NCBI GenBank assembly: GCA_017406905.1
Contig: JAFQXN010000006.1
Location: forward strand, 248,001 to 312,000
DNA: 64,000 nt
Origin: Candidatus Saccharimonadota bacterium
GTDB lineage: Bacteria > Patescibacteriota > Saccharimonadia > Saccharimonadales > Saccharimonadaceae
Direction of reading: 5' to 3'
Shown: piece after piece, positions 1-10,500 of the stretch
How positions within the stretch are numbered: the first letter of the stretch is position 1
How the letters are laid out: the number at the start of each line of letters is the position of its first letter
The notes under the pieces: model-generated
Databases searched by the model: none
The model's input: only the letters and a program-made list of their open reading frames with translations
Told to the model about the DNA's origin: nothing
Position numbers and translations under genes: made by a program

Positions 1-1047
1 GCCGCCCGATAAATTTATCAATTCTTGCACTACGCCCTTGCCAAATGTCATCTCGCCCACCACCGTAGCTTTACCGTAATCTTGCAATGCACCCGTCACA
101 ATCTCCGAAGCTGAAGCCGTTGAACCATTCACTAGCACCACAGTTTTCATATTTTTTAGTAATGCCTTGCCCGAATATGACGAAATCTTTACGTCGTCAT
201 GATGCTTAGACTTCTGCACCACCACCGTATCGCTATCTATCCAAAGACTCAACAAATCTTGCGCCGCCGATATATAACCACCACCGTTGTTACGTAAATC
301 TAGAATCACTTTCTCTATGCCTCTACCCTCAAATTCTTTCGCAAAACCCTGTACCATCGTGCCTGTATCGGTATCAAATCTTGTCAAAGTCACAATCGCT
401 GTGCTGCCACTATATTCCACATACGCCGATACATTATTTAGAGTCTCCCGCTTCAATGTAAAAGATTTCTCCTCACCATCTCGCACCATCGATAAAGTCA
501 CCTCAGTACCAGCCTCACCGCGCAATTTACTTGCAATCTCTTCTGAAGATGAATTATATACCGCCTCACCATCTATCTTATAAAATATATCGCCCGCCAA
601 AATCCCAGCCCGCCTCGCAGGGTTGTCTGGCAAAGTCCTCAGTACTCTCACGTAGCCATCACGCAACCCCATTTCTATACCCACGCCAGCCCCAAGATTA
701 CCATGCAAGTCATCTTCAAAATCCTGCGCCGTTTCCGCATCCATATACGCAGTATATCTATCCCCCAAAGCACTCACTAAGCCCTTTTTAGCACCTTCTA
801 TAATCTCGTTTTTATCAATCTCGCCATCATAATTGGCTTCCAACTCATTATAAACTTCATTAAGCGACGACCAGTCCATATCTGAAGTCTGTTGAACCTC
901 ACCCAGCCCCAAATACGGCGCAAACTTGCCAAACCAATTATTCCAATTCGCCCCCAACACCACGCCCGCCACCGCAAAAATCGCCGAGACTACAATCGCG
1001 CTACCTAAACTAACCCTCTTTTCTTTCCACTCTTGTTTTTCACTCAT
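1..1047 (-). CDS. S41 family C-terminal processing peptidase (partial, C-terminus outside window)
   Basis: 349 codons are visible. Residues about 15-35 form an N-terminal membrane anchor. A PDZ-like domain follows (about 115-200, with GAGVGIEMGLRDGYV and NPARRAGILAGD). The S41 core contains DLRNNGGGYISAAQDLL, the presumed nucleophile serine in GSTASASE, and the lysine in TFGKGVVQE, so the Ser/Lys dyad is present. Such CtpA-type proteases cut proteins outside the membrane near their C-termini, often envelope hydrolases or their regulators. ATG at 1047 lies 7 nt after a TATAAT (1060-1055), implying a leaderless mRNA. It follows ftsE, ftsX and a CHAP hydrolase on the same strand, so control of cell-wall cleavage is a reasonable inference. 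Family call firm; substrate unknown. Confidence 0.93.
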   Translation of the reverse strand, partial: MSEKQEWKEKRVSLGSAIVVSAIFAVAGVVLGANWNNWFGKFAPYLGLGEVQQTSDMDWSSLNEVYNELEANYDGEIDKNEIIEGAKKGLVSALGDRYTAYMDAETAQDFEDDLHGNLGAGVGIEMGLRDGYVRVLRTLPDNPARRAGILAGDIFYKIDGEAVYNSSSEEIASKLRGEAGTEVTLSMVRDGEEKSFTLKRETLNNVSAYVEYSGSTAIVTLTRFDTDTGTMVQGFAKEFEGRGIEKVILDLRNNGGGYISAAQDLLSLWIDSDTVVVQKSKHHDDVKISSYSGKALLKNMKTVVLVNGSTASASEIVTGALQDYGKATVVGEMTFGKGVVQELINLSGG

Positions 1048-1077
1048 GCTTTTGATTATATCACGAATCTAGAAAAC

Positions 1078-2259
1078 CTAGAAATGTATATAATTATATC
1101 TGCCGACTTCTCCCGCCGGAATCGTCCGTGAACCGAAATCTCCATAATGTGAATTACCAGAATATAAGTATGTCGCGTAGGCATTATTATACTCAGTAAC
1201 GTTAATTGAACCGTCACCATTTACGCTTTCCACCCAGAATACGTGCCCATAAGGACCGCCACCCACCTGGCCAATCGTACCAGCTGCCGGTGTGTGATTG
1301 ACCTCATACCCAGCCCGGCGTGCACCATCCGCCCAGGAATACGCATTACCCCAAGCCGCTACCACACCATAAGCCTCATACGCTTTCCAGCCGGCATAGC
1401 TCACACATTCACAAACATATCCACCGATTTTGCGCCAACCATTCGGAGTCTCCACGTAAGTCAGATAATCATCTTGCCTACTCGGGCAATCCCCCTGCCA
1501 CGGATAAGTATTAGCACCCGTATAAGCACTACCCTGATAGTATTCCTTATGTGTCTCTTGATATTCACGCTCCGCCGCTCGCTGCGCTGCCTGCGCCGCT
1601 TTAGCTTCTTCACTATAAGCTTCTGCATCATTTGCATATTTTGCCACTAAAGCCTGCTGCTCGTTACGCTTCGCCAACATCGACTCTTTCGCCGCCTGTT
1701 GTTGCGAAAGCAATTCTTCCACTTGCGCCTTATCCGCTTCAAGCTGCATCTTGGCTTCTTTTACTTTTGTAGCCGAGATGCTAATCTGCTCCTTTACCAC
1801 TTCCTCACGCGCCGCCTTTTCTGCTAAATCAGAAATCGAGCTCGCCCCTGCCAAAATCTTAATCGGCTCCGCGTCCGCCTCAAAGTGCATATTAATCAAA
1901 AGCTCCGCCAAAGCATCTTGCTCCTCGCTCAATCTCTCTTCCGTAGCGATAATCTCAGCTTTGAGAGCCTTTATCTTCGCTTCAGTTTCCGCAATCTCTG
2001 CTTCTTTACTCGCAATCTCTGCCGAAAGTTCATTCACCTTTGCCTGATACATATTCGCTGAACTAGCCGCCGCCGCTGCATTTTTGTTTGCTTCCTTCTC
2101 TTTCTCGGCTGCTTCCACGCAAGCCGGACTCTTCAAACAAATCGCCGAAATACCCGAAACTTCATTCTGATTTAAAACTGCTTCCAATACCGGCACCATC
2201 AACAGAGCCGCTATCACCGCCAGAATCAATTTTCTATTTTTATTTTTAAGCATAACCAT
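1078..2259 (-). CDS. Secreted coiled-coil CHAP-domain peptidoglycan hydrolase (PcsB-like)
   Basis: 393 aa. A hydrophobic N-terminal segment (about 10-28) acts as signal or anchor. Residues about 45-245 are a long Ala/Glu/Lys coiled coil, and the C-terminus (about 260-393) is a CHAP domain. The likely catalytic Cys lies in YVCECVSYAGWKAYE and the His in YGHVFWVESV. This architecture is that of PcsB/CwlO-type hydrolases, whose coiled coil is held inactive until FtsEX changes shape. The gene follows ftsX by 41 nt, supporting that partnership. ATG 2259 sits 6 nt after TATAAT (2271-2266), suggesting its own leaderless transcript. A second ATG two codons later is possible. The hydrolase class is clear; amidase versus endopeptidase cannot be told from sequence alone. 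Confidence 0.88.
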   Translation of the reverse strand: MVMLKNKNRKLILAVIAALLMVPVLEAVLNQNEVSGISAICLKSPACVEAAEKEKEANKNAAAAASSANMYQAKVNELSAEIASKEAEIAETEAKIKALKAEIIATEERLSEEQDALAELLINMHFEADAEPIKILAGASSISDLAEKAAREEVVKEQISISATKVKEAKMQLEADKAQVEELLSQQQAAKESMLAKRNEQQALVAKYANDAEAYSEEAKAAQAAQRAAEREYQETHKEYYQGSAYTGANTYPWQGDCPSRQDDYLTYVETPNGWRKIGGYVCECVSYAGWKAYEAYGVVAAWGNAYSWADGARRAGYEVNHTPAAGTIGQVGGGPYGHVFWVESVNGDGSINVTEYNNAYATYLYSGNSHYGDFGSRTIPAGEVGRYNYIHF

Positions 2260-2300
2260 AATATTATTATAGCATACTTGTCAATATTTCAAATATCAAA

Positions 2301-3341
2301 TTAAGCTTTATTCAAATATTTCGACACCGCAAGTCGCGCAGAAACTCTACCAATAATAATCCCCATCGCAACAAACACTAGGAACACCAATATCAACTGA
2401 TTCGACTCTAGCACTCCATTAATCGAATCTACATTGATACCGTAGCTAGCCAGCTTCGGCGACAAGAACTTAAACCCGAAGTACGAAACAGTTGCCGCTA
2501 CAAACCCTGCAATTATTCCACATATCTCCGCTTCCACCAAAAACGGCCCACGGATGAATCCTTTATCTGCACCTACCAACTTCATCATGTATATTTCTTC
2601 TCGCCGCGAGAAAATCGCCATCCTGATTGTACTAAATATAATAAGCACCGAAATCACTAAAAACACTGCCGCCAAAATAATACCACCAGTCCGCGCAATC
2701 CTCGCCCAAGACGTAATCGTTGCAATCTCCGCTCTATTTACATCATAAGTTGGCGCTTTGTCTTTATCTACATATTTTACAAACAACTCATTTTCTTCTA
2801 CTATCTTCTTGATACTATCAAGATTGTCTACATCATATACCTTTACCCGCATTGTCGACTGCATTTTGTTTATCATTAACTGCTTCATTTCGTCATCCAG
2901 AATATTTATCACTTCGTCACTCTCTGCATTTTCCTTCAAAAACTTCTCATACTCTTCACTCGACGTCGAAGTATCAATACTTTTAGTGTTCGGATCTTTC
3001 TCAATGATTTCGCTAAGCTCCGCCAAAGTCTCCTCAGATGTATTCGGCTTCAAGTAAATCGTAATGTCAATCTTATCTTTCATCATGTCAGCAGTATTCG
3101 TCAAAATCACACTTGCCACTACTGTCACAAAAAGAATAATCAACGTAATCGACATCACCACCGTCGCCGCCGTAGAAAGCCAAATGTTCCTACCAAAACC
3201 CTTCGTACCGTATTTTACAATACGAGCCTTCTCACGCATCGGATGATGCTTACGAGTTTTCTGCATAGTCCGCAAATTCTTCTTCGAAACATTTTTCAAC
3301 TTGCGACCTTTTTCTGTATGCAACTTTTTCTCCTCCTGCAT
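2301..3341 (-). CDS. ftsX: Cell division protein FtsX
   Basis: 346 aa, FtsX topology: a Lys/Arg-rich cytoplasmic N-terminus (1-55), TM1 (about 57-82), an extracellular domain (about 83-215) and three further TM segments (about 222-245, 268-292, 315-337). FtsX is the membrane half of the FtsEX transporter-like complex, which transmits ATP hydrolysis to periplasmic or extracellular wall hydrolases rather than moving a substrate. The start codon overlaps the ftsE stop by one base (TAATG), so the two are translationally coupled. The CHAP protein next door is the obvious client. The basic N-terminal extension is longer than usual. Confidence 0.93.
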   Translation of the reverse strand: MQEEKKLHTEKGRKLKNVSKKNLRTMQKTRKHHPMREKARIVKYGTKGFGRNIWLSTAATVVMSITLIILFVTVVASVILTNTADMMKDKIDITIYLKPNTSEETLAELSEIIEKDPNTKSIDTSTSSEEYEKFLKENAESDEVINILDDEMKQLMINKMQSTMRVKVYDVDNLDSIKKIVEENELFVKYVDKDKAPTYDVNRAEIATITSWARIARTGGIILAAVFLVISVLIIFSTIRMAIFSRREEIYMMKLVGADKGFIRGPFLVEAEICGIIAGFVAATVSYFGFKFLSPKLASYGINVDSINGVLESNQLILVFLVFVAMGIIIGRVSARLAVSKYLNKA

Positions 3342-4099
3342 TAAATCACCCTCCTTCTCTGCCGCAACGCGTGCCCCGGAGTCTGCATCACCCGCGCCGG
3401 TGCTGGCTTCTCGTCTAGCTTATAAATACCGTTATTTTTCTGGTCATTTATAATCTTACCATCTTTCAAAGTAATCACCCGCTTCTGTAAATTATTTACG
3501 ATATTTTCATTATGCGTTGTCACTAATATAGTTGTGCCAAAATCATTAATCTTCTTCAACAAACCGATAATTTCTTCAGTGGTCAATTTATCCAAATTCG
3601 CCGTCGGCTCATCTGCAATCAAAATCTTCGGCTGCCGCGCCACGCTCCTAGCAATTGACACCCGCTGCTGCTGACCGCCAGATAATTGATCCGGGAATTT
3701 CTTTGCCTGGTCACCCAAATCTACCAAATCTAGCACCTTCGGTACTGTTTTACGAATATCCTTCCCGCTCATGCCAGCAATTTCCAAAGCAAACGCCACA
3801 TTTTCATATACGGTTCTACGCGGTAAAAGCTTAAAATCCTGAAACACCACGCCTAATCGCCGCCTATACCCAGGAATGTGTCGCTTCTTTACATAATCAA
3901 GATCAATCCCGCCGATAATAATCTTACCAGAATCCGGCACTTCTTCCTTAGTAATCATTTTCATCAGCGTAGATTTACCTGCGCCAGATTTACCCACTAA
4001 AAACACAAATTCATTTGGCTCAATATGCAAAGAAACCGAATCAAGCGCCGGCGAAGAATCACCAGAATACTGCTTTGATACACTATCTAGTAAAATCAT
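3341..4099 (-). CDS. ftsE: Cell division ATP-binding protein FtsE
   Basis: 252 aa ABC-type ATPase. Walker A is GKSGAGKST (about 37-45), Q-loop VVFQDFKLLP, signature LSGGQQQR, Walker B ILIADEPT, and H-loop TTHN. The early sequence (MILLDSVSKQYSG) and the direct overlap with ftsX identify FtsE rather than a generic transporter ATPase. It powers the FtsEX switch for cell separation. Family members are usually about 225 aa; here a tail of some 25 residues rich in Pro, Ala and Arg is added. ATG 4099 lies 6 nt after TAAAAT (4111-4106), so ftsE probably heads the ftsEX transcript without a leader. Confidence 0.95.
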   Translation of the reverse strand: MILLDSVSKQYSGDSSPALDSVSLHIEPNEFVFLVGKSGAGKSTLMKMITKEEVPDSGKIIIGGIDLDYVKKRHIPGYRRRLGVVFQDFKLLPRRTVYENVAFALEIAGMSGKDIRKTVPKVLDLVDLGDQAKKFPDQLSGGQQQRVSIARSVARQPKILIADEPTANLDKLTTEEIIGLLKKINDFGTTILVTTHNENIVNNLQKRVITLKDGKIINDQKNNGIYKLDEKPAPARVMQTPGHALRQRRRVI

Positions 4100-4128
4100 A
4101 CTCTGATTTTAGCATAAACATTTAAATT

Positions 4129-6495
4129 TTACAAATTTTCCAATTTCTCCATTATCTCATCATTGAAATTTTCAAATTCTAAATGCACTGAGATATTTTT
4201 TTCTTCCTTACCTTCTGCCTGATAAATCCCCAGCGGCGTAATCTCCGCCGCTAACCCACTTTCATCCAAAACTTTCTTTATCTTATCTACAACTTTTACA
4301 TAATTATCATTCGTCGTCACCGTCAAATCTCGTTTTTCTTTCTTACCCACAAAAATCGTTTTCTTATTACTGCCCTTTTCTAATGCCAAATCAAGATCTA
4401 ATTCAAACCCTGCCAAATACTCCGCCAATTTAAACTCATTTCGCACAGAATTTTTAAATTCACCTACTACACCATAATACTCACCATCTTTGCCTACTAT
4501 CTCTGCCGCTCGCTTTGGCTCAAACATCACTGATTCTGCCGTCTTGGTTTTTAGCGGCACAAAATCCACCACAAGATTTTTCTCAGCCAATAACTTTGCT
4601 ACGTACTTTTTCGCCTTATAATATGCAGTACCTGTGTTTTTTCTTTCCGCAATCACCATTCCCATCTGCATTCTCTCCACCGGTACCTTTTCTTCATTCA
4701 TACCCCAAGATTTCCGATAGACTTTATTCATTTCATAAATCGCAAACTTATCTACCGGCAATTTTTGATTCATATATGCTTTTTCTAATAAATTCGGCAC
4801 CAAGCTTTGTCGCACATATTGTAATTCTGGAGAAATCGAATTGACAATTTTATAAGAATCTTTTATATCCTGACCTACCTTCGTCAATAATTTCTCACTC
4901 ACAAAACTATAAGTCAAAACTTCATTTGCACCGAACTTCGCCATCATGTCGCGGATTTCATGCTTCAATTCAAACATTCTATTCTTCTCGGCCGTCGCGT
5001 GTAACGGAGCGGCTGGCACAATATTATCATATCCCAGCAGTCTCCCCACCTCCTCAATAATATCTTCCTTAATGTGAATATCCGTACGCCACTTCGGTAC
5101 CAAGATTTCAAACATCTCGTTTCCAGCTCCCCCTGCCTTCACATTCACTTCAAAACCCACATTTTCTAGCGTCCGCACTATCAAATCTTTTTCATAATCA
5201 GTACCAAGCAAACCATTTATCTCATTTCGCGTCACATTTACTATAATCTCCGGCGCTGGCTTCGGATACTCGTCTGCCACTCCCACCACCTCAAATCCAT
5301 CTGCCAACATTTCCGCACAACTTTCTGCCACCGCCAAAGTCTGATATGCCGGCTGACCTTTAGTAAATCTTGTAATCGCTTCCGAAAAAATCCCGTGCGA
5401 CATTTGTGTCTTTCGCAAATTATACAAACTAAATGTCGCCGATTCCAAAATTACGTTTCTGGTATTCTCGTCAATCTCGGTTGATTTCCCACCCATCGCC
5501 CCGGCTAATGCCACCGGCACTTCGCCACTGCAAATCACAATATCATTCGTAGTCAACTCAATCTCTCTATCATCAAGTAATACTAACTTCTCACCGGCTT
5601 TTGCCAAACGTACTTTAATTTCTGGAGTTTCCTTACCGCCCACCGCGACAAATTTATCGTAATCAAACGCGTGCAAAGGCTGCCCAGTCAATAACATCAG
5701 ATAATTGGTCGCATCCACCACCGGACTAATCGGCTTCATACCTGACTTCGCCAAAATAGTATCTACCCAAGTCAAATATTTTCGCTTCATCTCTCCATGT
5801 TTCATAAGCACCACTGCCGAATACCGCTCACAAATAGACGGAGCTTCAAGAGAAATTGCAAGTAAATTCCGTGAGCATTGAGCAAGCCCGAAAGAATTCT
5901 GAGAAGTCTCCCGAGATTTCTCGCCAAGCACTCCGGCTACCTCACGTGCAAGCCCAATCACCCCAAACGTATCCGGCCGATGCGTCAAAGATTTATTTTC
6001 AATCTCAAGAATCAAATCCTTAAGCTCAAATACATCCGCTAGCAAATCACCCGGCCGTGCCATTTCTGGATCAATCTCCACAATACCACTATGGTCGTCA
6101 CCAAAATCCAACTCATCTGCCCCAGCCAGCATCCCGCAAGACTCATAACCCTGCATCTTTCGCTTACCAATCACAAATGGCGCGTCTTCATGCACCGAAG
6201 CCGGCACTATCGCACCCGGCGCAATCCACACCGCCAACATCCCCTCGTGCACATTCGGCGCACCACATACCACTTGCACTGGCGCAGAACCCGCATTAAT
6301 GCTACACAACGTCAAATGCGTCTCCGGAATCCGCTCGGCACTCTCCACCCGCACTATATATATATTATCGTATTTATGCGTCTCATCTATTACCCCCTCT
6401 ACTTCCACCAATCTCGAACCAATCAATCTAATCAAATCTTCGTCCGACACTCGCACATCTACATATTTTTTTAGCCAATTCAACGATATTTTCAT
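4129..6495 (-). CDS. pheT: Phenylalanine-tRNA ligase beta subunit
   Basis: 788 aa from ATG 6495. An in-frame TTG three bases upstream is less likely. The pheS TGA and this ATG overlap by one base (TGATG). Domains in order: N-terminal B1, OB-fold tRNA-binding region (about 40-155), B3/B4 with the editing region (about 205-400), B5 with the motif around EVGRLLGYDNIVP, a catalytic-like fold, and a C-terminal anticodon-binding FDX domain (about 700-788). It joins PheS in the alpha2-beta2 enzyme that charges tRNA-Phe and edits Tyr-tRNA-Phe. Length is typical of bacterial PheT. Confidence 0.96.
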   Translation of the reverse strand: MKISLNWLKKYVDVRVSDEDLIRLIGSRLVEVEGVIDETHKYDNIYIVRVESAERIPETHLTLCSINAGSAPVQVVCGAPNVHEGMLAVWIAPGAIVPASVHEDAPFVIGKRKMQGYESCGMLAGADELDFGDDHSGIVEIDPEMARPGDLLADVFELKDLILEIENKSLTHRPDTFGVIGLAREVAGVLGEKSRETSQNSFGLAQCSRNLLAISLEAPSICERYSAVVLMKHGEMKRKYLTWVDTILAKSGMKPISPVVDATNYLMLLTGQPLHAFDYDKFVAVGGKETPEIKVRLAKAGEKLVLLDDREIELTTNDIVICSGEVPVALAGAMGGKSTEIDENTRNVILESATFSLYNLRKTQMSHGIFSEAITRFTKGQPAYQTLAVAESCAEMLADGFEVVGVADEYPKPAPEIIVNVTRNEINGLLGTDYEKDLIVRTLENVGFEVNVKAGGAGNEMFEILVPKWRTDIHIKEDIIEEVGRLLGYDNIVPAAPLHATAEKNRMFELKHEIRDMMAKFGANEVLTYSFVSEKLLTKVGQDIKDSYKIVNSISPELQYVRQSLVPNLLEKAYMNQKLPVDKFAIYEMNKVYRKSWGMNEEKVPVERMQMGMVIAERKNTGTAYYKAKKYVAKLLAEKNLVVDFVPLKTKTAESVMFEPKRAAEIVGKDGEYYGVVGEFKNSVRNEFKLAEYLAGFELDLDLALEKGSNKKTIFVGKKEKRDLTVTTNDNYVKVVDKIKKVLDESGLAAEITPLGIYQAEGKEEKNISVHLEFENFNDEIMEKLENL

Positions 6496-7454
6496 CAATT
6501 AAACTCCCTTAAGAAATTAAGATTACCCGATTCAAAATATCTCACGTCAGACAACCCATATTTCAACATTACCAAGCGGTCAATTCCGCCGCCCCACGCA
6601 AAACCATGATACTCATCAGGATTAATCCCCGCCATCTTTAGTACGTTTGGATGAATCATCCCACACCCTAGCATCTCTAAGAAATCACCTTTCTTACCGC
6701 CTAAAGCCTTTGGCTTCTCAATCATAAACTCCAAACTCGGCTCCGTAAACGGAAAATACCCCGGCTGCGTCCGGATATTTAACTTCTGTTCATAATACTT
6801 CTCAAAAAACTCTTGCAAAATCCCCAACATCTGCCCCATATTGCAGTCTCGCGACACGTATACTCCTTCACACTGATAAAAAGTATGCTCGTGCGTCGCA
6901 TCCACATCTTCATTTCTGAATACTCGCCCCGGCACCACCACAGCAATCGCTTCACCATCATCTAGTCTGTGTCGATATTCCTTCAGCACCCGATGCTGCA
7001 TCGTAGAAGTATGCGCCGGCGGTATCAACCCCTCTTCCGTCCGAAATGTATCATACCCATCTCGCGCCGGATGTTCCTTCGCAAAATTCAAAGAATCAAA
7101 CATAAAATACTCATTATCTAGCTGCCGTGATTCCTTCACATCAAAACCCATCAGCTGATAAATCTCCACCACCCGATCAAGTTCCGACATCAACGGATGC
7201 CTCGCACCCATCTCCACACCATAAAAATCCGGCAAAGCCTCATTTACTTCGCACCACGCCGTCACGTCTATCGGCTGTACATCTACATCAAGCGCTGCCT
7301 TCTCTGCTTCCGTAATCTGCGCAAGTATCGCTTGCCTTTTAGCATTAATCTCGCGCCCAAAATCCCCACGCTTCTCCGCCGGCAAATCCCTTATCCCTGC
7401 CGCCTCAGCATTTATCTTTTTTAATTCATTTTTTAACCGTTCTAACTCTTGCAT
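6495..7454 (-). CDS. pheS: Phenylalanine-tRNA ligase alpha subunit
   Basis: 319 aa class II synthetase subunit holding the active site. Motif 2 is FRNEDVDATHEHTFYQCEG and motif 3 is GGGIDRLVMLKYG. The N-terminal coiled coil is short (about 1-50), which makes the protein somewhat shorter than the usual 330-350 aa. It forms an operon with pheT, overlapping by one base. Upstream on the minus strand is a TTGGCA (7494-7489), 17-bp spacer, TATAAT (7471-7466) promoter that places the start only a few bases from the ATG. UGA serves as its stop codon, which argues against UGA recoding in this genome. Confidence 0.96.
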   Translation of the reverse strand: MQELERLKNELKKINAEAAGIRDLPAEKRGDFGREINAKRQAILAQITEAEKAALDVDVQPIDVTAWCEVNEALPDFYGVEMGARHPLMSELDRVVEIYQLMGFDVKESRQLDNEYFMFDSLNFAKEHPARDGYDTFRTEEGLIPPAHTSTMQHRVLKEYRHRLDDGEAIAVVVPGRVFRNEDVDATHEHTFYQCEGVYVSRDCNMGQMLGILQEFFEKYYEQKLNIRTQPGYFPFTEPSLEFMIEKPKALGGKKGDFLEMLGCGMIHPNVLKMAGINPDEYHGFAWGGGIDRLVMLKYGLSDVRYFESGNLNFLREFN

Positions 7455-7465
7455 ATATAATATAT

Positions 7466-7507
7466 ATTATACCCCTTATTGACTTTTTTGCCAAAGTGTG
7501 CTATAAT
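7466..7507. promoter_or_regulatory. Back-to-back sigma70-type promoters upstream of pheS
   Basis: Minus strand: TTGGCA 7494-7489, 17-bp spacer, TATAAT 7471-7466, feeding pheS. Plus strand: TTGACT 7479-7484, 17-bp spacer, TATAAT 7502-7507, pointing into the 3' end of the 1021-aa gene on the opposite strand. The two elements interlock. The plus-strand one is nearly consensus but leads to no convincing gene. Confidence 0.75.
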
Positions 7508-7547
7508 TAAATCATGGCGAGCATTTTGCATGCTCAATTCTCTTATA

Positions 7548-10500
7548 TTATACCGCAAAACTCCGATTTCGTACATCAGCATAAGCTATTCTTTCAAGAA
7601 GTACCACATCTCCTGCTAAGACATTTTCATTATCAAATTCTACCTCATCTTCTACGCCCTCTACTTCTTGTTCCTCACCAAAAGCATATCTCTCACTTGG
7701 ATCATATTGCGCCAAATAACTACCATATTCAATCACATCAAGCAAAGCAACCACATCGTCTTTTTCGAGACCCGAATACCTCGCCAACATTCCCTCGTAA
7801 GATTCATCTAGCGGATTTTTTTCGTAATAATCTTCCACAGCCACTGTCACCGCCGACTTCTCAATCACCCCCATCGACTCCGCCAATGATTGGTCTTCAA
7901 TAAATCTCTGGTAATATTTCGCCTTATCCCAATTTGGCGATTCCGAAGCATCTACCGTATTCCCTGCCACACACGATTCGCCACTAATATATCCAATATT
8001 CGCTAATTGTTTTTCATTATCAAATATATCTACAATATCCCCCACTATTGGCACTGCACCAATCGCCGAATTCGTCGCATTACTTAAAGAGCCAGTCGGA
8101 CTCACCGCATTAGCGATATTTTGGTCTGCAATTCCAAACGCCGATTCTCTCTGGTTGCAAAGCATAATATATTTAAACAAATCCGAATTTTGGTCAATCG
8201 TTACGTTTGTGTCTTCATCGCCCGCGTCCGTAAAGCTCCCCTCTTCCGCCAACACATCTATCACGTCATATTGCGGGTCCAAATCCATCGTTGACATATC
8301 CGTCACCACATACGGATTACAAAAATCATCTCCTACCGCATCAATCGAAGCTAAATACGGACAAATCTCCTCATATTCTTCCGCCGTTGGCAAAGTTTCT
8401 GCAATATTATACGCCGAAGCCGTCGGACCAAGCGCCACTAATGAAGATGACACCACATTGCCGCTCGAAGTCACCGCGCTCATTACCGAATTTACCGCCG
8501 CAAAGCTCATCAACTTCGTCGCTAAAGCCCCCATAAAGGTATATTTAGAGGTAATATCAAATGGACTCAAATTCTCTCGCTCTTGCCTGGCGTTCTCTGC
8601 TATTACTGTCTGCTGCTCCATCGCATATTGTGTGTATTTCTCACGCGTAGATAACGAGCCGCCATTCGCCCGATGCGTACCGCCAAGATACATATTCGCC
8701 CCCGAAGTCAGCGCGTTTCCTAAATCTTCCCCACCAATATCCATAATCAAATTCCTCGTCAGCAAATTCGCCACTACTGGCGTCACCGTAGCCACAATAC
8801 CCGCAATCAGCACCCCCGCTGCCACCGATACTCCTATGCCTATCCCAAAACTCGCTATCAAAGGCCCACACGCCGTCGCCGACGCACCCAAAGTAAACGC
8901 CGCCCCCGCAATACCAGCGATACATCCTGCTATTTTTAGCCCACTGCCTATCGCCCCCGCACCTGCCGCCGCAATTCTCGCTACCGCACAGGCCTCAAAA
9001 GCCTTCATACTCGTACCTAAGCCACCAAATATACTTTTAATATTACTCGTAAAATTAAAACTCTTCACGCTCGGGTCGTTTGCATTCACCGCGCCGCCAC
9101 CATATAAAGCCGCAATCCCGCTCGCCTCCATCGCTGTCTTTTCGGTGTAAGTCGTCTCCGCCTTCAAAGCGCTAATCCCATTATCAGTCACTTCTTTGCT
9201 GCCCATAGCACCCTCATTCGGCACTAAAGTCACGTGTTCGTTCTTCTTTGTTTCGTTCAAAGCACCCATTAACTCATTAATTGGCGCATCATCTCCATAT
9301 CCTGCCTTCACCTTATCAAATACTTCAAAATACCCCGTCGTCAATTTAATAATCTGCATCGCCTCTGCCGCTTGCACCAATAGACTAATCCCGCCCATCA
9401 CGCTCACTCCTAAACAAGCATAATTCGCCACCTTGCTAGCCGTGCCCGACATCTGATTATTACTATATTTCTGCGCTATACTCGTCAATCTGCTTTTGAC
9501 ATCGCCAATCTCCGACCGATTAAACTTATCAAACGTTTCATCCTGTCCGCTATAATTAAAATCACTACCGCCACGAATACCAAATATAGATTTAATTATT
9601 CCAAGCAACCCGCCAGACCGCATCGTCTCCCTGTCTTCACCCGAACCTCGCTCGTACACCCTCTCGCCATTTTCTATCTCATCCGTCTCACTCCAACTAC
9701 TCTCCACATCATTCCTACGTACTCCACCCCCACCAATTTCCTCAGTGCCTTTATTCATCATTTCAAGCGCCGCAGTCAAGCGCGTCCCGCCTGACTCCAC
9801 CGCCTCATTCGCTTTATTTTTATAATCCGCAAACAAATTCCTCGTTAATTTATTATTTTTCAAAAATGTCGATGTCCGCGTACCAAACCAGTTTGCAATC
9901 TGCCCACGCCAAGTCAGCGAACCCTTATTATATGCCGAGAAAAATTTCGCATCATTCGCATAAAATTTCTTAAACTCTACCGCTTCTGGCTTGTATTTTA
10001 CTTCTGCCTCACCCATATTTGCTATGGATTTGTTTACTTTCTCAATATCACTATTATTCGCCACTACCACCCGAATCTCACCCGTGTCATCCTTATATTT
10101 CAATACTTTTACGCCACTTCCCTCAAAATCCTCCTCAAACTCAATCCCCTGTTTATTTAGCTCGCTCGCCTGCTTTTTAGAAATTGAAAACTTCGTACCA
10201 AAAATACTCTTCTTAATCGGATTTTTCACTCGCTTACTATCCATCTGCGCCCGAAAAAATCTCTCCGACCGCGCATCCGCCGACACCTGCATCGAATTAA
10301 AAGTCTCCTGAAATTGCGCCAACAAACTAAACGGCTGGAAAAACTGCACACCGGCCAAAATCCCCCCCGCGCCAAACACCGCCACAATCACCCCAACTAT
10401 TGGGCCGCGTTTCATGAATTTTCCACGAAACCCTTGTTTCTTTTTGCTGACACTCGGCTTACCACTACCAGAATAGAACCCTTCAGCACGCTCCTCTTTT

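Noticed and set aside
5840-5940. Possible palindromic insertion in pheT (GAGAAAT / ATTTCTC)
   Set aside because: Only short arms pair, and the encoded linker length is normal for PheT.
6495-7454. UGA recoding as in some other CPR lineages
   Set aside because: pheS ends in UGA directly at the pheT start, RF2 with SPF is present, and no gene needs an internal UGA to be read through.
7514-7903. 129-aa plus-strand ORF directly after a good promoter
   Set aside because: It is antisense to the well-supported 1021-aa gene, rich in His/Pro/Leu as antisense frames are here, and resembles no protein. The promoter is reported, the ORF is not.
8155-9150. 331-aa plus-strand ORF
   Set aside because: Antisense shadow of the hydrophobic Gly/Ala-rich part of the 1021-aa gene; no ribosome site and no promoter.
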